NCBI GenBank assembly: GCA_040905805.1
Contig: JBBDQS010000031.1
Location: 1 to 51,023 of the forward strand
Direction: 5' to 3'
Origin: Egibacteraceae bacterium
GTDB lineage: Bacteria > Actinomycetota > Nitriliruptoria > Euzebyales > Egibacteraceae
Length of the DNA stretch: 51,023 nucleotides
The notes beneath the pieces are model-generated. The model was not told the DNA's origin and did no database searches. It saw nothing but the letters and a program-made list of their open reading frames with translations. The position numbers and the translations under genes were made by a program. Below are positions 35,206 to 45,400 of this stretch, piece by piece (positions within the stretch are counted from its first letter, which is position 1; each line of letters begins with the position of its first letter).

Positions 35206-35400
35206 CTAATCCTGTCCGAATGCCGTCCCGGGTGGCCGCGGATGAGGGACCGCCCGCTCGGCGGCGAGGGCGGCGAGCAGCTCGGTGCCGTTGCGGAAGA
35301 CCGTCTCCCCGCCGCTGCGCACGTGCTCGACGATGCCGCACAGGCCCGGTGCCGCGCCGATATCGTCAGACGTGTAGAGCCGGATGATGAAGGTGTCCAT
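35206..35400 (-). CDS. Small protein (64 aa) divergent from the large regulator
   Basis: Starts at ATG 35400 with GGAGG upstream. It begins MDTFIIRLYTSDD and has LCGIVEHVRSGGETVF and a C-terminal NGTELLAALA helix. The strand-rich N terminus and helical end resemble short proteins often found next to large regulators in actinobacteria, but I cannot name the family. It may act with, or be controlled by, the divergent regulator 122 bp away. Confidence 0.6.
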   Translation of the reverse strand: MDTFIIRLYTSDDIGAAPGLCGIVEHVRSGGETVFRNGTELLAALAAERAVPHPRPPGTAFGQD

Positions 35401-35522
35401 CGCGCCTCCTCGGCCCGCACCGCGGGGGGACCTGCCCGCTCTCAAGGCGCGACAACGCCCGTCACAGGTGTGACCACCGGGCCGGTGTATCATTCGACTC
35501 CGACACGACGGACAAGAGGACG

Positions 35523-38500
35523 GTGCAGCCGACGAGCAGCCCGCAGGAGAGGCGACTGGCTGAACGGACACCGCCGTCGGCCGGCACGGTGGTTCGCCGC
35601 CGACTGCATGGATGGCTCGACGAGACCCTCGCGCGGCGCCTGACGCTGGTGGTGGCCGGGACGGGGTACGGCAAGACCACGCTGCTGCGCAACTGGGACC
35701 CGCCGGCCCCGACGGCGTGGTACGCCATCGGACCGCGCGGTCGGTCGCTGCCCGTCCTGGTGGCGGGTCTCGCGGACGCGCTCGCGCCCCATCTGCCGCC
35801 CCTGTCCGTGGACGTGGCGGCGGTCGGGGGGGCACAGGGACCCGACGACGACGACGGCCGGGCCGTCGCCGCCGCAGGTGTGGTGTGCGACGCGCTGGCC
35901 CGCGAGCTCGACGGCGACGTGGTGCTGGTGCTCGACGACTTCGGCGAGCTCGACGGTCCTGGTGGCCGGTTCGTCGAGGCGCTGTGCTGGCAGGCCCCCT
36001 CGCGGCTGCACCTGGTGCTGGCCAGCAGCCGGGAGCTGCCCTACCGCTTCGACGGCCTGCGCGCGCAGGGGCAGGTGCTGGAGCTCACCGGTGCCGACCT
36101 GGCCTTCACCTCCGAGGAGTCCGCGGTGGTGGTCCGCGGGATCGTGCCCGATGCGGACGGGTCGCTGGCGGAGGTGCTGCACACCGCCACGGGCGGATGG
36201 CCGGCTGCGGTGCGCCTGGCGGCGGAGGCCGTGCGATCCCAGCCGCCGGCCGCCCGGACCGCGACGATCGCCGGTCTGCACAAGCCGGGCAGCCCGCTGT
36301 GCGCCTACCTCGCCGAGGAGATCCTGGCGCACGAGCCCCCGGCCACCCACGAGCTCCTGCGCACGGTCGGCGTCCTGCCCCGCTTCGTCGCCGAGCTGTG
36401 TGTGTCGTTGGGCCTGGAGGACGCTGAGGCGACGCTCATGTCCCTGGCTCGTCGAGGTGTGTTCGTCATGCCCGATGCGGCCCATCCGGGCTGGTTCCGC
36501 CTGACCGGCCTTGTCCGGGAGTTCGTCCGCCAGCGGCTCCCGTTACCGCCCGAGCGCCGTGGCGACGTGCTGGCGGCCACCGCCGCCTGGTGCGAGCGTG
36601 CGGGCCACCTTGACGAGGCGCTGTCGGCCCGCCTGGTGGCGGGGGACCCGACGGAGATCGCCGGCTTGCTGCGCCGGCACGGGACGGCGCTGCTGGCCGG
36701 TGGGGCGCTGGACGACCTGGTGTCGGCGGTGGGGATGCTGGCGGCGTCGCAGCGGGACACCGTCATCGAGCAGCTGGCCGGGGAGGCGTGCCGCCTGTGC
36801 GGGGACTGGGACGATGCGCTGGAGCACTTCCGCCGCGCCGGCGGGTCGGCCGCGACACTCGCGCCGGGCCTGGCCTGGCGCATGGGGCTGATCCACTACC
36901 TGCGCGGGGAGCTCACGGAGGCCCTCGCGATCTTCACCCGGGCGGACGGCTCGCAGGGCGATCCCGCCGACCGGGCGCTGGTGGCTGCCTGGGCCGCGTC
37001 GGCGCACTGGCTGCGGGGGGCTGCCGAGCCGTGCGCCGAGCTCGCCGGCCAGGCGCTGGAGGCCGCGCGGGTCGCCGAGGACCCCCAGGCGCTCGCGGCG
37101 ACGCACACCGTCCTGGCGATGCTGGCCGCCCTGCGTTCGGACCGGGCCGCCAGCGACGCCCACTACAGCCGGGCCCTCGTCAACGCCGAACGGGCCGGCG
37201 ACGTGCTCCAGATCATCCGGATTCGCAGCAACCGGGCGTCGCGCTACCTGGAGGAAGGGATGTACGTCCAGGCGCTGCGCGACGTCGACGCGGCGCTGAC
37301 CCTGTCGGACGCTGCCGGCTACGCCGTCTACCAGGCGCTGGCGCTCACCAACCGCGGCGACATCTACCGGCGCCTGGGACGCCTCGAGGACGCGCTGGTG
37401 GACCTGGAGGCCGCCAAGGTGGTCTTCCAGCGGCTCGGGTCGCGCTTGATCGCCTACCCCCTCGTCCAGCTGGGTGACGTCCACTGGGAGCGGGGTGACG
37501 CCTCGCTCGCGCAGGCCGACTACGAGGAGGCGATCGCCAACGCGGAGGTGGACGGGGACGCGCAGGGCCTGGTGGCGGCGCTGGCGGGGCTCGCCGTCGT
37601 CCTCGCGGCGAGTGATCTGGAGCAGGCCCGGGCGGTGGCCGGCCGCGCGGTCGCGCAAGGCGAGCAGATGGGCCTCGTGCGCGCGCTGCTCGCGGTCGGG
37701 ACGGTGGCTGCGGCCGCGGGGAACCCCGCCGCGGCCGAGGACGCTGGCAAGCAGGCGGCAACGGCCGCCCGGCATCGGCGGGACCGGGCGGGGCTGGCGG
37801 AGGCGCTGAGCCTCCTCGGCCAGGTGTCGGCCTCCCCGGCCAGGGCCCGCAGCCGGCTGGAGGAGGCGGCGGCGATCTGGCGCTCGCTCGGCAGTCCGTT
37901 GGGGGCGGCGCGGGCGGAGCTCAACCTGGCCCGCCGCCTCGCCGGCGGGGAGGAGCCCGCTGCCCGTGAGCTGGTCGGGCGGGTGGCGGCTACCGCCCGT
38001 GTCCACGGCGCGCGCGTGCTGGCGTCCGAGGCCGGCCTGCTGGAGACGTCCCTGAACCGGCGGGCGGAGGCCAAAGTGGCCATCAGGGCCCTGGGCGGAT
38101 TCCGGGTCGTCCGGGCGGGGACGCCGATCAGCGCGTCGCAGTGGCCGTCCCACGAAGCCCGGGAGCTGCTGAAGATCCTGGTGGCGCGCCGCGGGCGTCC
38201 CGCCTTCCACGCCACCATCGCCGCGGCGCTGTGGCCCGACGCCCCGTCGCCCGAGCGCGTCCCCGCGCTCGTCGAGTCCCTGCGGGCGACCCTCGACCCC
38301 GATGGCGACGTCGCGCCTGACCGGTACATCGCCACCGAGGAGGACGCCGTCTGGCTGGAGATCGGGGCGCCGGACATCGACGTGGAGGCGTTCCTTCGCG
38401 ACGCCCACGCCGGCCTGGCTGCGCTCCCCTCCGACGAGGGGTTGGTGCTGCTGACCCGGGCCGAGGCCGCCTACGCGGGGGAGGCCCTGGAGGAGAACCG

Positions 38501-39430
38501 CACCGAGGACTGGGCCGCGGGGCTGCGCGAGGAGGCCCGCACGGTCTACATCGCCGTGGCCCGTGCGTTGGCCGATGCCGCGGTCGGGGCAGGCGCCCAC
38601 GAGCGCGCCACCCGCTACCTGCAGCGGCTGTTGGAGCGCGACGCGTACGACGAGGCGGCGCACCTCGCCCTGGTCGGCTGCCTGAGCGCCGCCGGGCGCC
38701 CCGGGGAGGCACGGAGACGGTACGCGACCTACCGCGCCCGGATGGAGGAGCTCGGACTGGAGCCGGCCGCCTTTCCGGACCGGGTGGTCCCCAAGCGGAG
38801 GGCGCCGGCCGAGACGCCCGAGCCCGAGCGTGGGTCCTGCGTCGCGAGGGGGATGTGTGGGAGGTCGCCTACCGCGGTCAGCGCGCGCGCCTGCGGCACT
38901 CGCGGGGCCTGGAGCACCTCACGGTGCTGCTCGCCCGTCCCGGCCAGGAGGTCCACGCCCTCGAGCTCGCCGGGGCCCGCGCGCGCCGGGATGCCGGACG
39001 CAACCACCATGTCGTGGAGCCGGGGGCGCACGGCGGTGATGCGGGCCTGCCGGTGCTCGACGGCCAGGCGAAAGCGGCGTATCGCCGCCGCCTGGAGGAC
39101 CTTCAGGTCGATCTCGTCGAGGCCGAGCGGTTCGCCGATGACGAGCGGTTCGCCGATGACGAGCGGGCCGCCCGCGCCCGCGAGGAGATGGACCTGCTGA
39201 CCGCGGAGCTGGCCGCCGCGGTCGGTCTCGGCGGTCGCGACCGGACGGTGGGCTCGACCGCCGAGCGCGCCCGCCAAGCCACGTCGAAGGCGGTCAAGGT
39301 GGCGCTCAGGCGCATCGCCGAGCAGCTGCCCGCACTCGGCGAGCACCTGGCGTCCACCGTGCACACCGGGACCTACTGCTCCTACACCCCGGATCCCCGA
39401 GCGCCCCTGCGCTGGGACCTCCGGGCGTGA
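35523..39430 (+). pseudogene. Large STAND/SARP-type transcriptional regulator, apparent frameshift near its C terminus
   Basis: From GTG 35523 the frame encodes a P-loop (GTGYGKTTLL, about residue 45) with an NB-ARC/MalT-like ATPase region, then TPR repeats (about 400-830), a SARP winged helix (about 850-920) and a BTAD TPR domain (about 950-1080). At about 38829 one base is missing: in the shifted frame the protein continues as WVLRREGDVWEVAYRG into a conserved C-terminal helical domain (GLPVLDGQAKAAYRRRL, SYTPDPRAPL) ending at 39430. The domain usually forms the tail of such regulators. A separate start at GTG 38855 is possible. Sequencing error, mutation or reprogramming cannot be separated here. 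Target genes are unknown. Confidence 0.8.
39125..39160 (+). repeat. 18-bp tandem duplication in the regulator C-terminal domain
   Basis: Two identical units (39125-39142 and 39143-39160) encode a doubled ERFADD segment in a helix. The duplication is in frame. Confidence 0.9.
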
Positions 39431-39473
39431 ATTGCCGGAGCCGCCCCGTGCGCCGACCGGGTGCGACGGCCGA

Positions 39474-39499
39474 GAGAGGGCCGGTCACCCGGCCCTCTC
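39474..39499. terminator. Hairpin between convergent regulator and lexA genes
   Basis: A perfect 11-bp stem (GAGAGGGCCGG with its complement) closes a TCAC loop, 44 bases after the regulator stop and about 110 bases after the lexA stop on the other strand. No T tract follows, but the position suits a shared terminator. Confidence 0.6.
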
Positions 39500-39610
39500 G
39501 TCGGTCTCCCGCCGCCCGCCTCGAGTGCCCCGCTGCGTGCCCCCGCCGCTCGCTTTGAGCCCTCATTGACTACGGCGCGACATCGACGGTCACAAGTGTG
39601 ACTGCCGGGC

Positions 39611-40246
39611 CTACAGGCTGCGCAGGACCGCGACGACCTTGCCGAGGATCGATGCGGCCTGGTCCGTGGTCACCGGGATGGGGTCGTAGCCCTCGTTGGC
39701 GGGGTCCAGGAAGACCTCACCGGCGCGGGTGCGCCGGTAGAACTTCGCGGTCGCCTCGCCGTCGATCAGCGCCGCGCACATCTCCCCCTGCTCGACCGTG
39801 GGCTGCTGGCGCACGACGATGAGGTCGCCGGGCAGCACGCCGGCCTGCACCATCGACTCACCGCGCACGCGCAGGATGAACAGCGTGCCCTCGCCGACGA
39901 GGTCGCGGGGCAGCGGGTAGAGGTCCTCGACGCGCTCCTCGGCGAGGATGGGGACGCCGGCGGCGATCTCGCCGAGCACCGGCACGTGGCGCACCGCGGC
40001 GTGGGGGGGCGCGGACTGCTCGGTGCCGGCGTCGTAGCGCACCTCGATCGCCCGCGGCCGGGTGGGGTCGCGGCGCAGGTACCCCTCACGCTCCAGGACC
40101 CCGAGCTGGTAGTGGACGCTGGACGCCGACCGCAGCCCGACGGCCTCGCCGATCTCGCGGACGCTCGGCGGGTACCCCCGCGTCTCGACCGCGTCCCGGA
40201 TGACGTCCAGCACGCGCTGCTGGCGGGGCGTCAGTGGCGTGGGCAT
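39611..40246 (-). CDS. lexA: SOS repressor LexA
   Basis: The 211-residue repressor has an N-terminal winged helix ([34 protein letters not shown]) and a self-cleaving C-terminal domain. The cleavage site is Ala-Gly in GEIAAGVP near residue 93. The catalytic Ser is in RGESM near 133 and the Lys in ATAKFYRR near 170. RecA filaments stimulate cleavage and thereby derepress the SOS genes. ATG 40246 has AAGGAG five bases upstream. Three SOS boxes lie between it and the divergent LysM gene, so it controls itself. Confidence 0.96.
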   Translation of the reverse strand: MPTPLTPRQQRVLDVIRDAVETRGYPPSVREIGEAVGLRSASSVHYQLGVLEREGYLRRDPTRPRAIEVRYDAGTEQSAPPHAAVRHVPVLGEIAAGVPILAEERVEDLYPLPRDLVGEGTLFILRVRGESMVQAGVLPGDLIVVRQQPTVEQGEMCAALIDGEATAKFYRRTRAGEVFLDPANEGYDPIPVTTDQAASILGKVVAVLRSL

Positions 40247-40291
40247 GGTTGCTCCTTGTCGTCCGGCGCGGTCCGCGCGGTCCGCGGTCCA

Positions 40292-40305
40292 CGAACGGCT
40301 GTTCG
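40292..40305. promoter_or_regulatory. SOS box 1 in the lexA leader
   Basis: CGAACGGCTGTTCG, a perfect CGAAC-N4-GTTCG site, lies 46 bases upstream of the lexA start and downstream of its promoter. Confidence 0.9.
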
Positions 40306-40314
40306 GAAGAACCC

Positions 40315-40345
40315 TTGACAACCGAACGCCTGTTCGCGATAGTCT
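40315..40345 (+). promoter_or_regulatory. LysM-gene promoter with SOS box 2
   Basis: A consensus -35 TTGACA (40315-40320) is followed 17 bases later by GATAGT (40338-40343), or 19 bases later by TAGTCT. SOS box CGAACGCCTGTTCG (40323-40336) fills the spacer. Confidence 0.8.
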
Positions 40346-40368
40346 ATCCGAACGAGCGTTCTGGTCAA
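40341..40368 (-). promoter_or_regulatory. lexA promoter with SOS box 3
   Basis: On the minus strand TTGACC (40368-40363) and TAGACT (40346-40341) are 16 bases apart. SOS box CGAACGAGCGTTCT (40349-40362, one end base off consensus) occupies the spacer. The -10 overlaps that of the opposite promoter. Confidence 0.75.
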
Positions 40369-40435
40369 GGACCCGCCACGGCACCCCGCCACGGCACGCA
40401 TCCCGGGTCCACGAGCAGTCGGAGAGGACACCGAG

Positions 40436-40879
40436 ATGGTCGCCGTCGCCTGGCAGCACGCACCGGCAGGGCTTGACCGGCCCCGGCCGGTGCCGGCCGG
40501 GGCGCCCCGCGCCCCCAGGGTGCAGTGCCACGACGAGCCGGGTGCGGGACGCCGCGCCCCCCGGACCAACGGCACCCACCGCGCCCTCCGGCGACGCCGG
40601 GTGGCCGCGGGGTTCGCCGTGGCGGTCGTGGTCGGGGTGGTGGGCATGGCCTCCGGGGGGGCGCCGACCGCGCTGCGCACCGACCCGGCGGCCGGCACCG
40701 CGCCGCCGGTCACCGTGGTGGTCCAGCCCGGTGACACGCTGTGGACGGTCGTGGCCGACCACGTGCCGCCGGGCGCCGATCCGATGGCCTATGCCGTCGA
40801 GGTCGCGGCCTACAACAGCCTCGACCCGCTGGCCGTGCCCGCGGGCACCGTCGTGCGGCTGCCCCCGGTCCGGCCGTGA
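40436..40879 (+). CDS. SOS-controlled LysM membrane protein, probable division inhibitor (YneA/ChiZ type)
   Basis: The 147-residue protein has a basic N terminus, one membrane helix ([20 protein letters not shown], about residues 57-77) and a C-terminal LysM domain starting [19 protein letters not shown] that would bind peptidoglycan. Divergent orientation from lexA with an SOS box in the promoter matches yneA of Bacillus, divS of Corynebacterium and Rv2719c (chiZ) of M. tuberculosis. These delay division during DNA damage. Function here is inferred from layout. ATG 40436 follows GGAGAGGA. Confidence 0.85.
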   Translation: MVAVAWQHAPAGLDRPRPVPAGAPRAPRVQCHDEPGAGRRAPRTNGTHRALRRRRVAAGFAVAVVVGVVGMASGGAPTALRTDPAAGTAPPVTVVVQPGDTLWTVVADHVPPGADPMAYAVEVAAYNSLDPLAVPAGTVVRLPPVRP

Positions 40880-40892
40880 CCGCGCGGTGGTC

Positions 40893-41486
40893 TCAGACGG
40901 GTGGTTGCGGGTCGTACTGGATGTGGCGGCGCAGCTGGCGGGCCCGCTCGGGGGAGTGCAGCCGCGCCACCAGGTGCAGGGCCATGTCGATGCCCGCGGA
41001 CACGCCGGCGGCCGTCACCACCTCGCCGTCGTCGACGAAGCGCTCGTCGGGGCGCACCTGAATGCTGGTGCCCAGGGCGGCGAGCTGCTCCAGCGCCGCC
41101 CAGTGGCTGGTGGCGGGTCGCCCGTCGAGGAGTCCCGCGTCGGCGTACACCAGGGAGCCGGTGCACACGCTGGTCATGAGGGCCCCGCGTCCGGCCACAC
41201 CACGCACGAAGGCCCGGACGGACTCGTCGCCCATCTGGGCGTCGGTCCCCATCCCGCCCGGGTAGACGAGCACGTCGATCGGGGGGGCCGTGTCCCACGT
41301 GTGGTCGGCGAGCACGCGCAGCCCGTTCGCGCAGTGGATCGGGCCGTCGGTCGGCGCGAGCGTGCAGACCGCGTACCCGTCGTCGGGGCACAGCCGCGCC
41401 CACGTGGCCAGGACCTCCCACGGGCCCGCCCAGTCGAGCTCCTCGACGCCGTCGAACAGCACGAACCCGATGCGCCTCGTGGTCAT
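40893..41486 (-). CDS. DJ-1/PfpI family protein
   Basis: The 197-residue protein has the DJ-1/PfpI (class I glutamine amidotransferase-like) fold. It begins [23 protein letters not shown], with PGGMGTDA near residue 77 and the nucleophile elbow [16 protein letters not shown] with Cys near 109, followed by an ATSHW segment with a His. This pattern resembles the ThiJ/isonitrile-hydratase-like branch. Substrate is unknown. A -10-like TAGGGT lies upstream at about 41530. Confidence 0.85.
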   Translation of the reverse strand: MTTRRIGFVLFDGVEELDWAGPWEVLATWARLCPDDGYAVCTLAPTDGPIHCANGLRVLADHTWDTAPPIDVLVYPGGMGTDAQMGDESVRAFVRGVAGRGALMTSVCTGSLVYADAGLLDGRPATSHWAALEQLAALGTSIQVRPDERFVDDGEVVTAAGVSAGIDMALHLVARLHSPERARQLRRHIQYDPQPPV

Positions 41487-41552
41487 CGGGGGTGCTACCG
41501 CAGCCGCTTGATGCCGGTCATGGTCGGACCCTACCGGAGGGCCGGCCGCGGG

Positions 41553-42020
41553 TCATGGGGCCTCGTCGGGCGGACCGCTCAGCGCGGCGAGCTCGCGGGC
41601 GAAATCCTCCGTGGAGGTGAACCCCTTGTAGACGCTGGCGAAGCGGACGTAGGCCACCGGGTCGAGCTCGCGCAACGCGGCCATCACCTCGGCACCGACC
41701 GTCTCGCTGGCGACCTCCCGTGCGCCCGTGGCGCGCACCCGGGCCTCCACGCGGGCGACGGACCGGCGCACGGCCGCGGCGTCGACGGGCAGGTTCTTGG
41801 TCGCCTTGCCCATGCCCGCGGCGACCTTCTCGCGGCTGAAGGGCTCCACGAGCCCGTCGCGCTTGCGGACCGACAGGGGCGGCTGCTCGGCGCGCTCGAA
41901 GGTGGAGAAGCGCTGCGCGCACGCCCGGCACTGCCGTCGACGGCGCACGGCCGCACCGTCCTCGGCGGCGCGCGAGTCGACCACGCGGTCGTCGTCGGTG
42001 CCGCAGTACGGGCAGCGCAT
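41553..42020 (-). CDS. nrdR: Transcriptional repressor NrdR
   Basis: The 155-residue protein has an N-terminal zinc ribbon (CPYCG and CRACAQRFSTFER) and an ATP-cone domain (about residues 46-136, VRKRDGLVEPFSREKV). NrdR senses ATP/dATP and represses ribonucleotide reductase genes. It diverges from nrdJ, its expected target, across a 408-bp region. Confidence 0.95.
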   Translation of the reverse strand: MRCPYCGTDDDRVVDSRAAEDGAAVRRRRQCRACAQRFSTFERAEQPPLSVRKRDGLVEPFSREKVAAGMGKATKNLPVDAAAVRRSVARVEARVRATGAREVASETVGAEVMAALRELDPVAYVRFASVYKGFTSTEDFARELAALSGPPDEAP

Positions 42021-42063
42021 GATCGGGCCTTCCGAAACTTTTTCTCATCGATTTCCGGGTGCT

Positions 42064-42191
42064 CTATCCACCGTTTGTGCACAGTCTGTGGATGGCGCAC
42101 CACCGGGTCGGCGGCGGTGGCGCACCGCTTCCGGCGTCCCGCCCCCTCGCCCGTCCCCAGACCTGGGAAAACGGGGCCGCCGTTGTCCACA
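42064..42191. promoter_or_regulatory. Cluster of four DnaA-box-like sites between nrdR and nrdJ
   Basis: Sites are CTATCCACC (42064-42072), TTGTGCACA (42075-42083), CCATCCACA on the minus strand (42087-42095) and TTGTCCACA (42183-42191). The last is the actinobacterial consensus. The first three are tightly packed. They could let DnaA tie dNTP supply to replication. This is the first half of the only stretch above 300 bases without a gene. Confidence 0.6.
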
Positions 42192-42274
42192 GAATGCCGC
42201 TTGCGACCAGGCACGACAGGCGTTGTAGGGGGGTGCTAGCGTGCCGCCCAGGGTCTCCGCGGTATCCCCGGCTA

Positions 42275-42290
42275 CCACAAGATATAGTAG
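42275..42290 (+). promoter_or_regulatory. Candidate NrdR box overlapping the nrdJ -10
   Basis: CCACAAGATATAGTAG resembles the NrdR box core C-w-A-t-A-T-a-T-w-G. It contains TATAGT (42283-42288), a good -10 for nrdJ. A second box at the usual 31-base distance is not clear. The remaining leader of about 135 bases shows no riboswitch I can identify. Confidence 0.5.
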
Positions 42291-42428
42291 GTGTTCCCCG
42301 CAGTCAAGCCTGCATCTTGCGATTCGGTGGGAATAAGGTCCTTGACCTCCCGCGGCCGACGTGCCAATCTCGACGTCGTACTTACACCGATGCGATTCCG
42401 GGTCCTGCCCCGGCGAACAGGGAGCTCC

Positions 42429-45400
42429 ATGGTCATCACACGCAACGCCCTCCAGGCAGTGCCCTCCGGCTCGGGCACCGGCCTGCGGATCGACCGGTTC
42501 TTCACCACGGAGGGCACCCACCCCTACGACGAGCTCGAGTGGGAGCTGCGCGACGCGGTCATCACCGACTGGAAGACCGGTGCGGTCGCCTTCGAGCAGC
42601 GCGACGTGGAGTTCCCGGCGTCCTGGTCGATGAACGCCACGACGATCGTGGCCCAGAAGTACTTCCGCGGCCACCTCGGCACCCCTGAGCGCGAGCGCAG
42701 CGTGCGCCACATGATCGACCGCGTGGCCGACCGCATCACCGCGTGGGGCCGCAAGGACGGCTACTTCGCCGACGACGACTCGGCGCGGGTGTTCAACGAG
42801 GAGCTGAAGTCGATCCTCGTCAACCAGCGCGCCGCGTTCAACTCCCCGGTGTGGTTCAACGTCGGCGTGCCCGACACCCCCCAGCAGGCTTCCGCGTGCT
42901 TCATCTTGTCCGTCGAGGACAAGATGAGCTCGATCCTGAACTGGTATACCGAGGAGGGGATGATCTTCAAGGGCGGCTCGGGTGCGGGTGTGAACCTGTC
43001 GAAGATCCGCTCGTCGCGGGAGCACCTCGCCGGCGGCGGCGAGGCCAGCGGCCCGGTCAGCTTCATGCGCGGGGCCGATGCGTCCGCTGGCACGATTAAA
43101 AGTGGCGGAAAAACGAGAAGAGCCGCCAAGATGGTGATTCTCGACGTCGACCACCCCGACATCGAAGAGTTCATCTGGTGCAAGTCGCGTGAGGAGGCCA
43201 AGGCGCGCGCACTGCGCGAGGCCGGCTTCGACATGGACCTCGACGGCAAGGACTCCGGGTCGGTCCAGTACCAGAACGCCAACAACTCGGTGCGCGTCAC
43301 CGACGAGTTCATGGCCGCGGTCGAGGCCGACGCCGACTTCGCGCTGAAGGCCGTGACGACCGGCGAGGCGCTCAAGACCGTCAAGGCCCGCGAGCTCATG
43401 CGCCAGATCGCCCAGGCCGCCTGGGAGTGCGCCGACCCGGGCGTGCAGTACGACACGACCATCAACGACTGGCACACCACCCCCAACGCCGGCCGCATCA
43501 ACGGGTCCAACCCGTGCTGCTTCACCGGCGACACCTTGGTCGAGACGGTTGACGGTCCGGTGCGCTTCGATGTGCTGCAGAAGATGGCCGAGGCGGGCGA
43601 GGCGCTGCCGGCGGTCCGCTCGTTCGACCTGGCGGCCGGCACCCACGTGCACCGGCAGGTCAACCACGTCTGGGTCGCCGGGCACACCGCGCGCCTCGTC
43701 GAGGTGGTGACCGAGGGCGGCCTCGCGCTGCGGTGCACCCCTGACCACCGATTCCTCACCGAGGCAGGCAGCTATGTCGAGGCCCAGGACCTCGAGGTCG
43801 GCCAGCGACTCCGGGGAGTGGGCGCAGACAGCGATCGAACCGACCGCGTCGCGCAGGTGGCCGATCGCATCCTCGACGCCCCGGTCGCGGTCTTCGACCT
43901 CGAAGTGGACGACACGCACAACTTCGCCGTAAGCACCGATGCGCAGTCGGTCAGGCACGGTGTGGTGGTGAGCAACTCCGAGTACATGCATCTCGACAAC
44001 TCCGCCTGCAACCTGGCATCCCTGAACCTGCGCAAGTTCGAGGCCGACGGGGTGTTCGACACCGAGGCCTTCCAGCGGGCGGTCGAGATCGTCTTCACCG
44101 CCCAGGAGATCATCGTCGGCAACTCGAGCTACCCCACTGAGAAGATCGGTGAGAACGCCCGCAAGTACCGTCAGCTCGGCCTGGGGTACGCGAACCTCGG
44201 CAGCCTGCTCATGAGCCAGGGCCTGGCCTACGACTCGGACGAGGGCCGCGCGTGGGCGTCGACCATCACGGCGCTCATGACCGGGCACGCCTACCGCACC
44301 TCCGCCGAGCTGGCGAAGGTGCAGGGGCCCTTCGAGGGCTACGCGGCCGACCGCGACGGCATGCTGCGGGTGATCGCCAAGCACAAGGACGCCGCCGAAG
44401 CGATCGACGAACGGCTGGCCCCGGCCAACATCCTCGCTGCGGCGAAGCAGTCCTGGCACGATGCGCTGGCAATCGGCACAGAGAATGGCATAAGAAATGC
44501 ACAGGCGAGTGTTATTGCTCCTACCGGTACTATTGGCTTCTTGATGGATTGTGATACGACCGGAATTGAACCAGATCTCGGTCTGGTGAAGACGAAAAAA
44601 CTTGTCGGCGGCGGGTCGATGCGCATCGTAAACCAGACCGTGCCGGTGGCGCTGAAGCGCCTCGGCTACCAGCCCGAGCAGGTCGAGGCGATCGTCGCCT
44701 ACATCGATGAGCACGCCACCATCGAGGGTGCGCCCGCCTTCCGCGACGAGCACCTGCCGGTCTTCGACTGCGCGATGGGTGAGCGGTCGATCGCCCCGGG
44801 CGGCCACATCCGCATGATGGCGGCGGCGCAGCCGTGGCTCAGTGGGGCGATCTCGAAGTGCGTCACGGGCGAGACCCTGCTGCCCACCGAGGACGGACTC
44901 ATCCGCATCGAGAGCCTGCACCAGGGCGAGGAGGCCGACAGCTTCCGACCGGAGGTGCGCGAGGTCGCGTCGCTCGGCGGCGGCCAGAAGACCGACGCCT
45001 TCTACTTCGGTGGCCGGCGCACCGTGCGTCGAATGACGCTGCGCTCGGGGCACACCGTGACCGGCACGGAGAACCACCGTGTGATGGTGGCCACCGCGGT
45101 CGGCCCCGTCTGGCGCTACCTCGACGAGGTCCAGCCGGGGGAGTACGTCGCCATGCAGTACGGCGCCGAGCGGTGGTCCCAGCTGCCGGCGCGCTTCGAC
45201 GACTTCACGCCGGCCCCGGCCTACGGCAGCCAGAAGCCCATCGCGGTCCCCGATCAGATGACCGAGGAGCTCGCGTTCCTCTTGGGTGCGTACGCGGCAG
45301 AGGGTCACACGACAGGATCGAACTGGACGATCTACATCACCAACACCGTCCCGAGCGTGCTGGAGCGCGTGAAGGCCGCGTGGGAGAGCGAGCTCGGCCT

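Noticed and set aside
42192-42428. Cobalamin riboswitch in the nrdJ leader
   Set aside because: A GGTGGGAAT stretch looks slightly similar, but the B12 box and the paired core are not recognisable. A covariance-model search would decide.
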